A stretch of 64,000 bases of DNA from JABWAN01 sp041918175 (lineage in GTDB: Bacteria > Zhuqueibacterota > Zhuqueibacteria > Zhuqueibacterales > Zhuqueibacteraceae): contig JAYRWE010000027.1 of assembly GCA_041918175.1 (NCBI GenBank), positions 62,001 through 126,000 on the forward strand, written 5' to 3'. Position numbers and translations under genes: made by a program. A model generated the notes under the pieces. It made no database searches. It saw nothing but the letters and a program-made list of their open reading frames with translations, and was not told the origin of the DNA. Positions 1-8,047 of this stretch are shown one piece after another; position 1 is the stretch's first letter, and each line of letters starts with the position of its first letter.

Positions 1-2
1 TC

Positions 3-2120
3 AAAACTGCGCTGCTCTCCCTGCCACTCGACAATAATCTCGCGCAGATGATCGCGCTGCTGCCGCAAGCCGGAACTGCGGCGCGCGTGGCTTTGCTTGA
101 AGTGCTCGGTTCACGCGGCGCACTCTCCGCCTTTGAAGCCGTTGCTGCGCGCACAAGTGATGAAGCGCGCAGCGTGCGTTTGGCCGCGATTAAGGCGCTC
201 GAAACGATTGCCACACCGAATGAATTGCCGCGACTCCTCGACCTCATGTTCGCGGCGCCGAGCGAGTCGGAAACTTCCGCGTTGCAAAAGGCCATCGTGC
301 TGGTCGCCGCACAAATTTCCGAGCCGGAAAAACGCGCGGACGCGGTTTTAATTAAACAAAAAAACGGCAACGCCGAGCAACAAGCAAAGCTCTTGCAAAC
401 GCTCGCACGCTTCGGCGGCGCGTCGGCGTTTGAAACCGCGCGCGCGGAAACGAAAAACACGCACGCCGATATTCGCGACGCGGCGATTCGCGCGTTGGCA
501 GATTGGCCGGAGCCGATTGCGCTGCCGGAACTGCTCAAGCTCGCGCGTGAAGAGAAAGAGTTGTCGTATCACGTGCTCGCCATGCGCGGCGCGATGCGCT
601 TGCTCAACAATGCCGTGCTTTCTTCCGCAGAAAAATTGCGTCTCTATCGCGAAGCCATGAGTCTCGCGCGGCGCGGGGAAGAAAAGAAACTCGTGCTCGC
701 AGGTTTGGCAAATGTGAAGTCAATTGCGGCGTTGGATTTCGTTTCTGCTTTTTTTGATAAAGACACACTGAGCTTGGAAGCCGCGCTGGCTGCGCTCAAA
801 ATCGCAGAGAGTGAGGAAGACGAGCGACCGCAACTCAACGGCGCGGAGATTGTGAAAACGCTACTCGGCAAAGCAACGGAACCGAGCTTGCGCAAAAAGT
901 TGGAGCAACACTTCGCGGCGCAGGCCGAGAGCAATCAACCGCCCGCGGGTTTCGTTGCGCTCTTTAATGGCAAAGATTTGTCCGGCTGGAAAGGTCTCGT
1001 CGAAAGTCCCGTGAAGCGTGCGCAAATGAACGCGGAAGAAATGCAACGCGCGCAAGCAAAAGCCGACTCGATCATGAACGCGCACTGGCGCGTGCTCGAT
1101 AACGGCGTGCTCTATTTCGAAGGCAAGGGCTATCAAAACCTTTGCACCGCGAGTGACTATGGCGATTTCGAATTGCTCTGCGATTGGAAGATCGAGCCGA
1201 ACGGCGACAGCGGGCTGTATTTGCGCGGCGTGCCGCAAGTGCAGATTTGGGATCCGGTGCAATGGAAGATCGGGTCCGGCGGTTTATACAACAATCAAAA
1301 GTATGCGAGCAAGCCGGTGCAGATTGCGGATCGGCCCACGGGCGAGTGGAACACGTTCCGCATTATCATGATTGCCGAACATGTGACCGTGTATCTCAAC
1401 GATGTGCTCGTGGTTGATAATGTGCCGCTCGAGAATTATTGGCAGCGCGAGTCGCCGCTTGATGCGACCGGCCAAATCGAATTGCAAGCGCACAACTCGC
1501 CGCTCTATTTTAAAAATATTTTTATCCGCGAGATTCCACGCCCGAAAAAATTGTTCAGTGGCGTGTTGTTCAACGGCAAAGATTTGAGCGGCTGGCAAAT
1601 TATCGGTGGCAAAGCCGGCACGTGGAAAGTTGAAAACGAAATTCTCTACACCGAAGGTGAAGGCGGCGGCTGGCTTTCAACGACGCGTGAGTTTGAGAAT
1701 TTCAAACTCGAGTTGGATTTTCGTTTGCCGCCCGCGGGCAACAGCGGCGTGTTCTTGCGCGCGCCGCATGAGGGCGATCCCGCGTATACCGGCATGGAAG
1801 TGCAAGTGCTCGATGACTATGCGGCGAAGTATGCGCAACTCAAACCGTGGCAATATTGCGGCAGCGTGTACGCGGTGCAAGCACCTTCCGAGCGCGCGAG
1901 CAAGCCTGCAAATGAATGGCAGCACTATGAAATCATCTGCAATGGCCCGCGCGTGCAAGTGACTTTGAATGGCAAGAAGATCGTCGATACAAATTTGATC
2001 GAGCACATGGACAAAGAAAGCTCGCATCCTGGCTTGAAGCGCCGCAAAGGTTTTATCGGCTTGCAAAATCACAGCACGCGGGTGGAGTATCGGAATATCG
2101 TGCTTGAAGAATTGGATTGA
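3..2120 (+). CDS. HEAT-repeat protein with two C-terminal DUF1080 (3-keto-disaccharide hydrolase) domains, 5' partial
   Basis: The reading frame is open from the first bases of the window, so the true start lies upstream. The first ~290 visible residues are alanine/leucine-rich helical repeats of HEAT/PBS-lyase type. Two tandem DUF1080 domains follow, each opening with the same FNGKDLSGW motif (about residues 305-480 and 505-690 of the visible protein) and containing the characteristic GDSGLYLRG / GNSGVFLRA strand. DUF1080 is a concanavalin-like beta-sandwich; characterised members hydrolyse 3-keto-glycosides. A Gfo/Idh/MocA oxidoreductase, the family that includes glycoside 3-dehydrogenases, lies about 1.5 kb downstream. 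This suggests, by inference only, a 3-keto-sugar degradation route. No signal peptide can be assessed because the N-terminus is missing. The family call is confident; the substrate is unknown. Confidence 0.88.
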   Translation, partial: KTALLSLPLDNNLAQMIALLPQAGTAARVALLEVLGSRGALSAFEAVAARTSDEARSVRLAAIKALETIATPNELPRLLDLMFAAPSESETSALQKAIVLVAAQISEPEKRADAVLIKQKNGNAEQQAKLLQTLARFGGASAFETARAETKNTHADIRDAAIRALADWPEPIALPELLKLAREEKELSYHVLAMRGAMRLLNNAVLSSAEKLRLYREAMSLARRGEEKKLVLAGLANVKSIAALDFVSAFFDKDTLSLEAALAALKIAESEEDERPQLNGAEIVKTLLGKATEPSLRKKLEQHFAAQAESNQPPAGFVALFNGKDLSGWKGLVESPVKRAQMNAEEMQRAQAKADSIMNAHWRVLDNGVLYFEGKGYQNLCTASDYGDFELLCDWKIEPNGDSGLYLRGVPQVQIWDPVQWKIGSGGLYNNQKYASKPVQIADRPTGEWNTFRIIMIAEHVTVYLNDVLVVDNVPLENYWQRESPLDATGQIELQAHNSPLYFKNIFIREIPRPKKLFSGVLFNGKDLSGWQIIGGKAGTWKVENEILYTEGEGGGWLSTTREFENFKLELDFRLPPAGNSGVFLRAPHEGDPAYTGMEVQVLDDYAAKYAQLKPWQYCGSVYAVQAPSERASKPANEWQHYEIICNGPRVQVTLNGKKIVDTNLIEHMDKESSHPGLKRRKGFIGLQNHSTRVEYRNIVLEELD

Positions 2121-2206
2121 TGGATTTTTGGATTGATGGATTGGTGGATTTGGGGAGTCGTGGATTACCGCTTCCAGCAATCCATGACTCCAACAATCCA
2201 ACTGGA
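2108..2206. repeat. TGGATT-rich direct repeat with hairpin
   Basis: Just after the stop of the DUF1080 gene the sequence repeats GATTGATGGATT-like units. It then forms an inverted repeat, GGAGTCGTGGATT (from 2154) against AATCCATGACTCC (2179-2191). It could terminate transcription imperfectly, but it lacks a clean T-tract. It looks like one of the dispersed intergenic repeats of this genome. Confidence 0.5.
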
Positions 2207-2295
2207 GGGCACGCGAGAAAAAGATTTTTTGTGTGATACAAACTTTTCTATATTTGTAAGCGTGACAGTAAGCCAGACGCTTTGAATAACCCCAT

Positions 2296-2300
2296 GGAGG
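2296..2300 (+). promoter_or_regulatory. Shine-Dalgarno site of the vapB-like gene
   Basis: GGAGG lies five bases upstream of ATG 2306. It selects that start over the in-frame TTG at 2282, which would add eight unconserved residues. Confidence 0.75.
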
Positions 2301-2305
2301 TTATA

Positions 2306-2542
2306 ATGAACTACGGAGTCAGAACGATTGAGGCGGTTTTTGAGAAGGGTTATTTGCGCCCTTTGGAGCCGTTGGAAAGCCGAGCCGGTCTTGTTTATCT
2401 CGTGACGGTTTTAGATGTCGAAGTTTTCAAACAAAAGCCACGCAACGGAGGGACGAGCCTGCGCGGAAAATATCGCGGGGTTTTGAGTTCGAGTGCCGAG
2501 TTTTCTAGAAATAAACAAGCCGAGAAAGCGCTAGAGATATGA
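2306..2542 (+). CDS. vapB: AF2212-like (DUF104) antitoxin of a VapBC-type module
   Basis: A 78-residue protein. The N-terminal half has the AF2212-like antitoxin signature: an aromatic/acidic strand followed by EKGYLRPLEPLE and a hydrophobic strand. In this family a small beta-rich antitoxin binds and neutralises a PIN-domain RNase and usually autoregulates the operon. The stop codon overlaps the start of the PIN-domain gene (ATGA-type overlap at 2539-2542), indicating translational coupling. A strong GGAGG at 2296-2300 fixes the ATG at 2306. The family is recognised from the motif; the pairing with the toxin is inferred from the overlap. Confidence 0.8.
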   Translation: MNYGVRTIEAVFEKGYLRPLEPLESRAGLVYLVTVLDVEVFKQKPRNGGTSLRGKYRGVLSSSAEFSRNKQAEKALEI

Positions 2543-3003
2543 GCGCGAATCAAACGCAAAACCTCCCTTCCGAAGAAACGGCTCCGCTACCTGCACATTT
2601 CGTGTTTGACGCATGTGCTTTCATTGCTTATTTCAACAACGAGCTTGGCGCGGATAAGGCGGAGCAATTGCTCGAATCAGCGCGACGAGGTGAAATTCAA
2701 CTTTATGCCATGTCAGTCAATCTCTATGAAGTCTATTATGACGCGCTTCGCAGCGGATCGCCGGAGAAGGCTGAAGAGGTCTTGCTGGACTTCTATACGA
2801 TGCCGCTTAACATTGTCGAGCTTATAGATCGTCCCCTCATGCGACTCGCCGGTTACTTCAAAACGCATTTTAAAATGTCGTTTGCCGATTCTTTCGCTTT
2901 GGCATTGGCGAAAAAAATGGATGCCAAAGTCGTCACCTCCGATCATCACGAATTTGACAACGTTGAAAAGGCCGGCGCCTTACAGTTCTTTTGGCTGAGA
3001 TAA
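2539..3003 (+). CDS. vapC: PIN-domain ribonuclease toxin (VapC-like)
   Basis: A 154-residue PIN-domain protein. The acidic metal-binding residues expected for the family are visible: Asp in FVFDACAFIAY (about residue 24), Glu in NLYEVYY (about 63), and the Asp pair in SFADSFALALA and VTSDHHEFD (about 115-140). PIN toxins are Mg2+-dependent RNases that cut tRNA or other RNAs. It overlaps the upstream antitoxin gene by four bases. The first ~20 residues (Gln/Pro-rich) precede the core domain and may be a linker, or the true start may be slightly downstream. It appears intact, unlike the PIN stub at 9204-9365. Confidence 0.85.
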   Translation: MSANQTQNLPSEETAPLPAHFVFDACAFIAYFNNELGADKAEQLLESARRGEIQLYAMSVNLYEVYYDALRSGSPEKAEEVLLDFYTMPLNIVELIDRPLMRLAGYFKTHFKMSFADSFALALAKKMDAKVVTSDHHEFDNVEKAGALQFFWLR

Positions 3004-3042
3004 TACTTCGCATTTGCTCGACGAGCAAACATTCCTTCCGAT

Positions 3043-3405
3043 ATGTTCTATAGCTTCTTGGCTGCTCTCGTCGTTGTGTTGCACTTCGCGTTCATCGTGT
3101 TTGTGATCTTCGGCGCGGTGTTGGTTTATTTTAAACGAAAACTGCTTTGGCTCCACGTGCCGTGCGCTTTGTGGGGCGCGTGGATTGAGTTCAGCGGGTG
3201 GATCTGTCCGTTGACACCGCTGGAAAATTGGCTCCGGCATCGCGCGAATGAGGTGGGCTACTCCGAAAGCTTCGTCGCGCATTATCTCTTGCCCGTGATT
3301 TATCCGAGCGGCTTGACGAGCGAAGTGCAGATCACGTTCGGCTTGATTGTCGTGTGCGTGAATGTGGTTATGTATGCGTGGCTCGCGCGGCGTTGGCGAA
3401 AATAG
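3043..3405 (+). CDS. DUF2784 family integral membrane protein
   Basis: A 120-residue hydrophobic protein with three to four predicted membrane helices (about residues 4-28, 35-55, 80-115). The conserved pattern PLTPLENWLR, preceded by a Trp/Cys-containing loop (SGWICPLTP), is typical of DUF2784. The function of the family is unknown. It follows the toxin gene by about 40 bases and is followed by a palindromic repeat, so it may be monocistronic or end the vapBC transcript. Confidence 0.8.
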   Translation: MFYSFLAALVVVLHFAFIVFVIFGAVLVYFKRKLLWLHVPCALWGAWIEFSGWICPLTPLENWLRHRANEVGYSESFVAHYLLPVIYPSGLTSEVQITFGLIVVCVNVVMYAWLARRWRK

Positions 3406-3455
3406 ATGACGGCCATTAGTCCGAGTGAAATATGGGCTGTACTTTTTTCTCCTCG

Positions 3456-3532
3456 CATGTCATTCTGAAAGAATCTTTTTAAGCGCTAGAGATACTGCCG
3501 AGTGCTTAAAAAGATTCCTTCTGAATGACATG
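3456..3532. repeat. Dispersed palindrome, TGTCATTCTG family (copy 1)
   Basis: CATGTCATTCTGAAAGAATC at the left end is mirrored by GATTCCTTCTGAATGACATG at the right end, giving a ~77-bp imperfect palindrome able to form a long hairpin. Related copies lie at 14783-14856 and 15341-15431, with a degenerate half-copy near 12209. All are intergenic. Confidence 0.8.
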
Positions 3533-3588
3533 AAAAAAGAAGGAGGTTCATTCAAACAAACAGGTTGACTAAAACAAGGAGCACCTTC

Positions 3589-4944
3589 ATGAATCCCAAC
3601 GAAGCCAAGCAAAGCTCGAGCAGCGTGATGGACCGTCGCGGCTTTTTGCGCTCATCCACCGCGGCGATGGCGGGCGCGATGCTTTCGCCGTTTATCGTAA
3701 AAAACGCACAGAGCCAGAGCAACGATCTCAACGTCGCCCTCATCGGCGCGGGCGCGCAGGGGCAGGTGTTGCTCAATGCGTGTTTGAAAATTCCGAATCT
3801 TCGCTTCAAAGCGGTGTGCGACATTTGGAAGGATTATCATCTCAAACGCGCGCATAATCTGCTGAAGAAGTATGGGCATGAGTTGAACGCGTATGAAGAC
3901 TTCCGCGAGATGTTGAGCGTCGAGCGCGGCAATCTCGATGCGGTGCTCATTGCCACGCCGGACTTCTGGCATGCGGAGCACGCGGTTGCGTGTTTGAACG
4001 CGGGCCTCAATGTTTATCTTGAAAAAGAAATGTCCAATACGCTCGAAGGCGCGCGCCGCATTTTGAACGCGGCCCGTGCGAGCAAAAAAGTTTTGCAAGT
4101 CGGCCATCAACGCCGCAGCAATCCGTGGTACTTGCACGCATACAATAAAATTTTGCAAGAGGCCAAAGCGCTCGGACGCATCACCACGGTTTATGGCCAA
4201 TGGAATCGCTCGGTGCAGCCGGACTTTGGCTGGCCGGAGAAATATGCCGTGCCCGCGGCCACGCTCGCGAAGTATGGTTTCAACTCGATGCACCAATTCC
4301 GCAATTGGCGCTGGTACAAAGGCCTCGGCGGCGGCCCGATTGTGGACCTCGGCTCGCATCAAATCGACATCTATAATTGGTTCCTCAACGGCCCGCCCAA
4401 ATCCGTGATTGCGAGCGGCGGCACGGATTACTACGATCCGAAAACGCATGAGTGGTACGACGGCGTGCTCGCCACTTTCGAATACAACAATGGCAACGGC
4501 ACGACGCGCGCGTTTTATCAAACCATCACCACCAACAGCAATCAAGGCTACTATGAAAATTTCATGGGCGACGAAGGCGCGCTGGTGATTTCGGAATCGA
4601 GCGGACGCAACGGCATCTATCGCGAGCCGAACGCGCCCGATTGGGAGAAGTGGGTGAAGCTCGGCTACGTGAAAGCGCCGATGGAAGAGAAACCTGCGGC
4701 CGCCGCGGCTGTGCTCGACGTGCGCGAAACCGTTGCGCCGCCGAAATTCGAATTGCCCGTGAAGTTCAACGATCCCTATCATAAGCCGCACCTCGAAAAT
4801 TTCTTTGACGCAATTCGCGGCAAAGCAACGTTGAACTGTCCGGTCGAGATCGGTTATGAAACCGCGGTCACAGTGTTGAAGGTGAATGAAGCCGTGCGCA
4901 CGGGACAAAAGATTGCTTATCGGAGAGAAGAGTTTTTGGTGTGA
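3589..4944 (+). CDS. Tat-exported Gfo/Idh/MocA family NAD(P)-dependent oxidoreductase
   Basis: A 451-residue protein. ATG 3589 is preceded by AAGGAG at 3576-3581; the TTG at 3565 is less likely. A twin-arginine signal (DRRGFLRSS followed by an Ala-rich hydrophobic stretch) predicts folded export with bound cofactor. A Rossmann fold starts at VALIGAGAQGQ, and the family EKE motif (YLEKEMSNT) carries the usual catalytic-region Lys. The C-terminal Gfo/Idh/MocA sheet domain contains GGGPIVDLGSHQID with the conserved His. Such periplasmic enzymes oxidise or epimerise sugars and inositols. The upstream DUF1080 gene hints at 3-keto-sugar chemistry (inference). The substrate is unknown. Confidence 0.88.
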   Translation: MNPNEAKQSSSSVMDRRGFLRSSTAAMAGAMLSPFIVKNAQSQSNDLNVALIGAGAQGQVLLNACLKIPNLRFKAVCDIWKDYHLKRAHNLLKKYGHELNAYEDFREMLSVERGNLDAVLIATPDFWHAEHAVACLNAGLNVYLEKEMSNTLEGARRILNAARASKKVLQVGHQRRSNPWYLHAYNKILQEAKALGRITTVYGQWNRSVQPDFGWPEKYAVPAATLAKYGFNSMHQFRNWRWYKGLGGGPIVDLGSHQIDIYNWFLNGPPKSVIASGGTDYYDPKTHEWYDGVLATFEYNNGNGTTRAFYQTITTNSNQGYYENFMGDEGALVISESSGRNGIYREPNAPDWEKWVKLGYVKAPMEEKPAAAAAVLDVRETVAPPKFELPVKFNDPYHKPHLENFFDAIRGKATLNCPVEIGYETAVTVLKVNEAVRTGQKIAYRREEFLV

Positions 4945-4952
4945 GTGCGAAA

Positions 4953-5050
4953 GTCCCCCTTTGAAGGGGGATTTAGGGGGATGTAAAGCTGCATCGTGCA
5001 CTACTGTTTGGAGTTCTAAAGCACACCCCCCTAACCCCCCTCAAGGGGGG
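4953..5050. repeat. CCCCCTTTGAAGGGGG-type inverted repeat (copy 1)
   Basis: The left arm (CCCCCTTTGAAGGGGGATTT) and right arm (CCCCCCTCAAGGGGGG) are each palindromic, and together they flank a ~55-bp spacer. A second copy sits at 57673-57808. Both are between genes on the same strand, so they may serve as transcription stops or be a miniature repeat element. Confidence 0.8.
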
Positions 5051-5116
5051 AATTGGTGAGGGGATATTTCTAAGTTGATGTGCATGAGACCCATCGTGAT
5101 GACAACGAGAGAGAAG

Positions 5117-7060
5117 ATGACAACTTCCACACGAGCTTCAATCAAACTGACTCTGCTTGCGATGCTGCTCGCGCTCAATCTTCACGCGCAGGAGCAGCAA
5201 GCCTCTCCCGATTCGCAAACGACGACAACCGACTCCACCATCGCCGCGCCACCAACGCCGCCGGAGCCTCCGCCGAAACTTGGCGATGTCAGCGACGGCA
5301 GTCGTTCCGTGCCGGTGCATTTGATTCGCTTGTATGACGAGCAAAATCTTTTAATCCGTCCGCAAGAAGAATTGCTCATGCCTTTTTCCACGCGGCAAAC
5401 CTGCGGGCCTTGCCATAATTACGAAAAGATTAGTACGGGTTGGCATTTCAACGCGGGCAATACAAGTGTTGACGCAGGCCGCGTTGGGCAGCCGTGGATT
5501 CTCGCTGATCCCGTGGCCGCAACGCAGATTCCGATTTCGCTGCGGCCGTGGCAAGGCACGTATCGTCCAGAGCAAGTGGGCATGAGCACGCTTGAGTATG
5601 TGCAAAAATTCGGGCGACATCTTCCCGGCGGCGGCATTGCGGAAGATGAGAATGCGCAATCCGCCGAGGATTACATGCGTTGGCAAGTTGCGGGCAATCT
5701 CGAAATCAATTGCCTCGGTTGTCACGATGCCGAAGCGGGACAAGATCAAGCTGAGTTTGCGACGCAGATTGGGCGGCAAAATTTTCGTTGGGCCACGACT
5801 GCAAGCAGCGGCTTCGCTTCCGTGCGCGGCACCGCGAAAGAGATGCCCGATCAGTACGACGTGTATCTCAACTCCGCGCTCGATTATATCGGCAACATCG
5901 CGCCGCCCACGGTTTCATATGACGCGAGCCGCTTCAATGAAAAAGGCGAAGTGCTCTTCGACATTCGCCGGCGCATGCCCAACGCGAAGTGCTATTATTG
6001 CCATTCGAATCGCAACACCGAGCACGAGCGCTTCACTTCCGATGAAGACGTGCACATGTCCGCGGGCATGTTGTGTGTGGATTGCCATCGCAACGGTTTG
6101 AACCACATGATGACGCGCGGTTACGAAGGTGAAGCGCAGACGTTAAACAAGCCGGAGCTTGCTTCGCTCACGTGCAAAGGTTGCCACATGCCCGAGGAAA
6201 ATTCGCACGCGCCAATGGCAGGAAGATTGGCCGCGCCCATGCCGGAGCATCGCGGTTTGCCGCCGGTGCATTTTGAAAAGTTGAGCTGCACGGCATGTCA
6301 TTCCGGCCCGTGGCCGAATGAGCAAACCGCGCGCGTGCAGACTTCGTTGGCGCACGCGCTCGGCACGCATCAATCGAAGAAAGCGCCGGCCTCGTTGCCG
6401 CATCTCGTTGCGCCCGTGTTCGTGAAAGAGAGCGACGGAAAATTTGCGCCACACAAAATGCTCTGGCCCGCGTTCTGGGCTTATGAAAAAGAGGGCGCGC
6501 TCACGCCGATTCTGCCGGAGGTTGTGCGTCCGCTGCTCACGGATTTTTATATAAGCGACACGCTCAAACAAATCGGCGGTTGGGCCACGCTGCAAGACTC
6601 CGCGATGATCGCGGTGCTCGACACGTTGGCGAAGATGAATACGACGGCAAGCGCCGCGGTTTATATCGGCGGCGGCAAGTTGCATCGCCTCGACAAATCA
6701 CGCAAGCTGGTGAGCAAGGAGCACGAGGCCGCGCAAGCATACTCGTGGCCGATTGCGCACGATGTGCGGCCCGCGCAGCAATCACTCGGCGTGCGCGGCT
6801 GCAATGATTGCCATGCGAGTGATGCGCCGTTTTATTTCGGCAAAATTGAAACCGCCTCCGCGGTTACGAGCACATTTTTGAGCATGACGGACTTTCAAGG
6901 CACCGCCAAAATTTTTCCATGGTCCTTTGCGATGTCGTTTTTATTCCGACCGTGGTTGAAGTTCATCATCATTGCGGCGAGCGTTGTGCTTGCGGCCACG
7001 TTGCTCGTGTATGGCTTGCAAGGCCTGTCGCGCGTGACGAAAGTTGGGGCGGAGAGGTGA
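5117..7060 (+). CDS. Seven-haem c-type cytochrome with C-terminal membrane anchor
   Basis: About 647 residues from ATG 5117, which gives a clean Sec signal peptide (MTTSTRASIKLTLLAMLLAL, cleaved near HAQ). ATGs at 5078, 5084 and 5099 and TTG 5075 are in frame and no start has a convincing ribosome site. Seven CxxCH haem-attachment motifs are visible: CGPCH, CLGCH, CYYCH, CVDCH, CKGCH, CTACH and CNDCH, the last isolated near the C-terminus. A hydrophobic helix (about residues 618-640) should anchor it in the inner membrane with the haems in the periplasm. Multihaem proteins of this kind pass electrons between quinones and periplasmic reductases or extracellular acceptors. The specific partner cannot be read here; no maturation genes are adjacent. 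Confidence 0.85.
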   Translation: MTTSTRASIKLTLLAMLLALNLHAQEQQASPDSQTTTTDSTIAAPPTPPEPPPKLGDVSDGSRSVPVHLIRLYDEQNLLIRPQEELLMPFSTRQTCGPCHNYEKISTGWHFNAGNTSVDAGRVGQPWILADPVAATQIPISLRPWQGTYRPEQVGMSTLEYVQKFGRHLPGGGIAEDENAQSAEDYMRWQVAGNLEINCLGCHDAEAGQDQAEFATQIGRQNFRWATTASSGFASVRGTAKEMPDQYDVYLNSALDYIGNIAPPTVSYDASRFNEKGEVLFDIRRRMPNAKCYYCHSNRNTEHERFTSDEDVHMSAGMLCVDCHRNGLNHMMTRGYEGEAQTLNKPELASLTCKGCHMPEENSHAPMAGRLAAPMPEHRGLPPVHFEKLSCTACHSGPWPNEQTARVQTSLAHALGTHQSKKAPASLPHLVAPVFVKESDGKFAPHKMLWPAFWAYEKEGALTPILPEVVRPLLTDFYISDTLKQIGGWATLQDSAMIAVLDTLAKMNTTASAAVYIGGGKLHRLDKSRKLVSKEHEAAQAYSWPIAHDVRPAQQSLGVRGCNDCHASDAPFYFGKIETASAVTSTFLSMTDFQGTAKIFPWSFAMSFLFRPWLKFIIIAASVVLAATLLVYGLQGLSRVTKVGAER

Positions 7061-7227
7061 AAAAAGCGAGGATAGAAGCTTCAAATTTCATTGGGAGCGA
7101 AATGCGAGCTTGATCTTGAAGCGGCTCGGGGTGAGGAGTATGAAAGATCAAGTCATCAGGGGGCCAAAAAAATCTTTCACGCGGCTATTGAAAAGAAGAT
7201 CGCGCTGATAGCCAAGTTTGCCCAAGC

Positions 7228-7881
7228 TCAGGAATTTTGCACAAAACGCGCGCACGCCTCGCGCAACGCATCTTCCGCATTCAGTTCGAAGCCGCGGCCC
7301 CAAGCGACGAGCGCAAAGAGCATTGCGCCAAACGCGCGTTGCAAGTGTTCGTGAGGTGCGGCTTGTTCCTGCAACTGCTGCACCGCTTGCCAATGCGACT
7401 CCGCTTGCGCAAAAGTTGCCGTCGGCGCATTGGCCTTTTGCTGCAAGCGCGCGGCGCGCTGAAGCGCGGGCAAAGCGGCTGGCACGCCGTCAATAACCGA
7501 CTTTCTTCCTTCCTGTTGCTTTAACTCTTCCCAGCGCAATTTTTGTTCAGCCACGGAGTTGACTTTCTCCTCGCCAAACACGTGCGGATGCCGGCGAATC
7601 ATTTTTTCGGAGATGTTGTCGAGCACCTGCGCGATGTCGAAGCGGTCGTGCTCTTGCGCGATCTGCGCGTGAAAGACGACTTGCAAAAGCAAGTCACCCA
7701 ACTCTTTGCCCAACTCGCCGTGGTCTTCGTGATCAATCGCCTCCAACACTTCATAAGCTTCTTCCAAAAGATATTGCCGCAAAGAAGCATGCGTTTGCTG
7801 CCGATCCCATATGCAGCCGGTTTCGGAACGCAACCGCGCCATGATGGCAACAAGGTGTTCAAATTTTTCGCCGAGGGTCAT
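7228..7881 (-). CDS. mazG: Nucleoside triphosphate pyrophosphohydrolase MazG
   Basis: A 217-residue all-alpha NTP pyrophosphohydrolase that hydrolyses (d)NTPs to monophosphates and pyrophosphate, for nucleotide house-cleaning or ppGpp control. The N-terminal MazG block is clear: WDRQQTHASL, then YLLEEAYEVLEAI and ELGDLLLQVVFHAQ, supplying the EExxE/ExxD metal-binding acidic residues. The usual CPWD is CIWD here. The protein is shorter than E. coli MazG (~263 residues), and the second MazG domain is weaker (LRWEELKQQE, then an Ala-rich tail). It lies 166 bp downstream of mtnA on the same strand. High confidence. Confidence 0.9.
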   Translation of the reverse strand: MTLGEKFEHLVAIMARLRSETGCIWDRQQTHASLRQYLLEEAYEVLEAIDHEDHGELGKELGDLLLQVVFHAQIAQEHDRFDIAQVLDNISEKMIRRHPHVFGEEKVNSVAEQKLRWEELKQQEGRKSVIDGVPAALPALQRAARLQQKANAPTATFAQAESHWQAVQQLQEQAAPHEHLQRAFGAMLFALVAWGRGFELNAEDALREACARFVQNS

Positions 7882-8047
7882 TCATACTCCAATCAAGATT
7901 TGCTTTCGCCTAAAAGCGTTTAAAAGGCAGAAACATGGCTGTCAGAAAAATAAAACTTTGGTTTAGACGAGTGAAGTCGAGGTTGGCACACTAAAAAAAC
8001 AACTTACATTTTTCTGTCCTCCATCTTTCTGTCTTACGCTTTTGCTT

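Noticed and set aside
3652..5001. Long minus-strand open frame (~449 codons) opposite the Gfo/Idh/MocA gene
   Set aside because: It is the antisense of a clear gene; GC-rich third positions leave the opposite strand open. No protein family pattern and the composition is His/Arg-rich.
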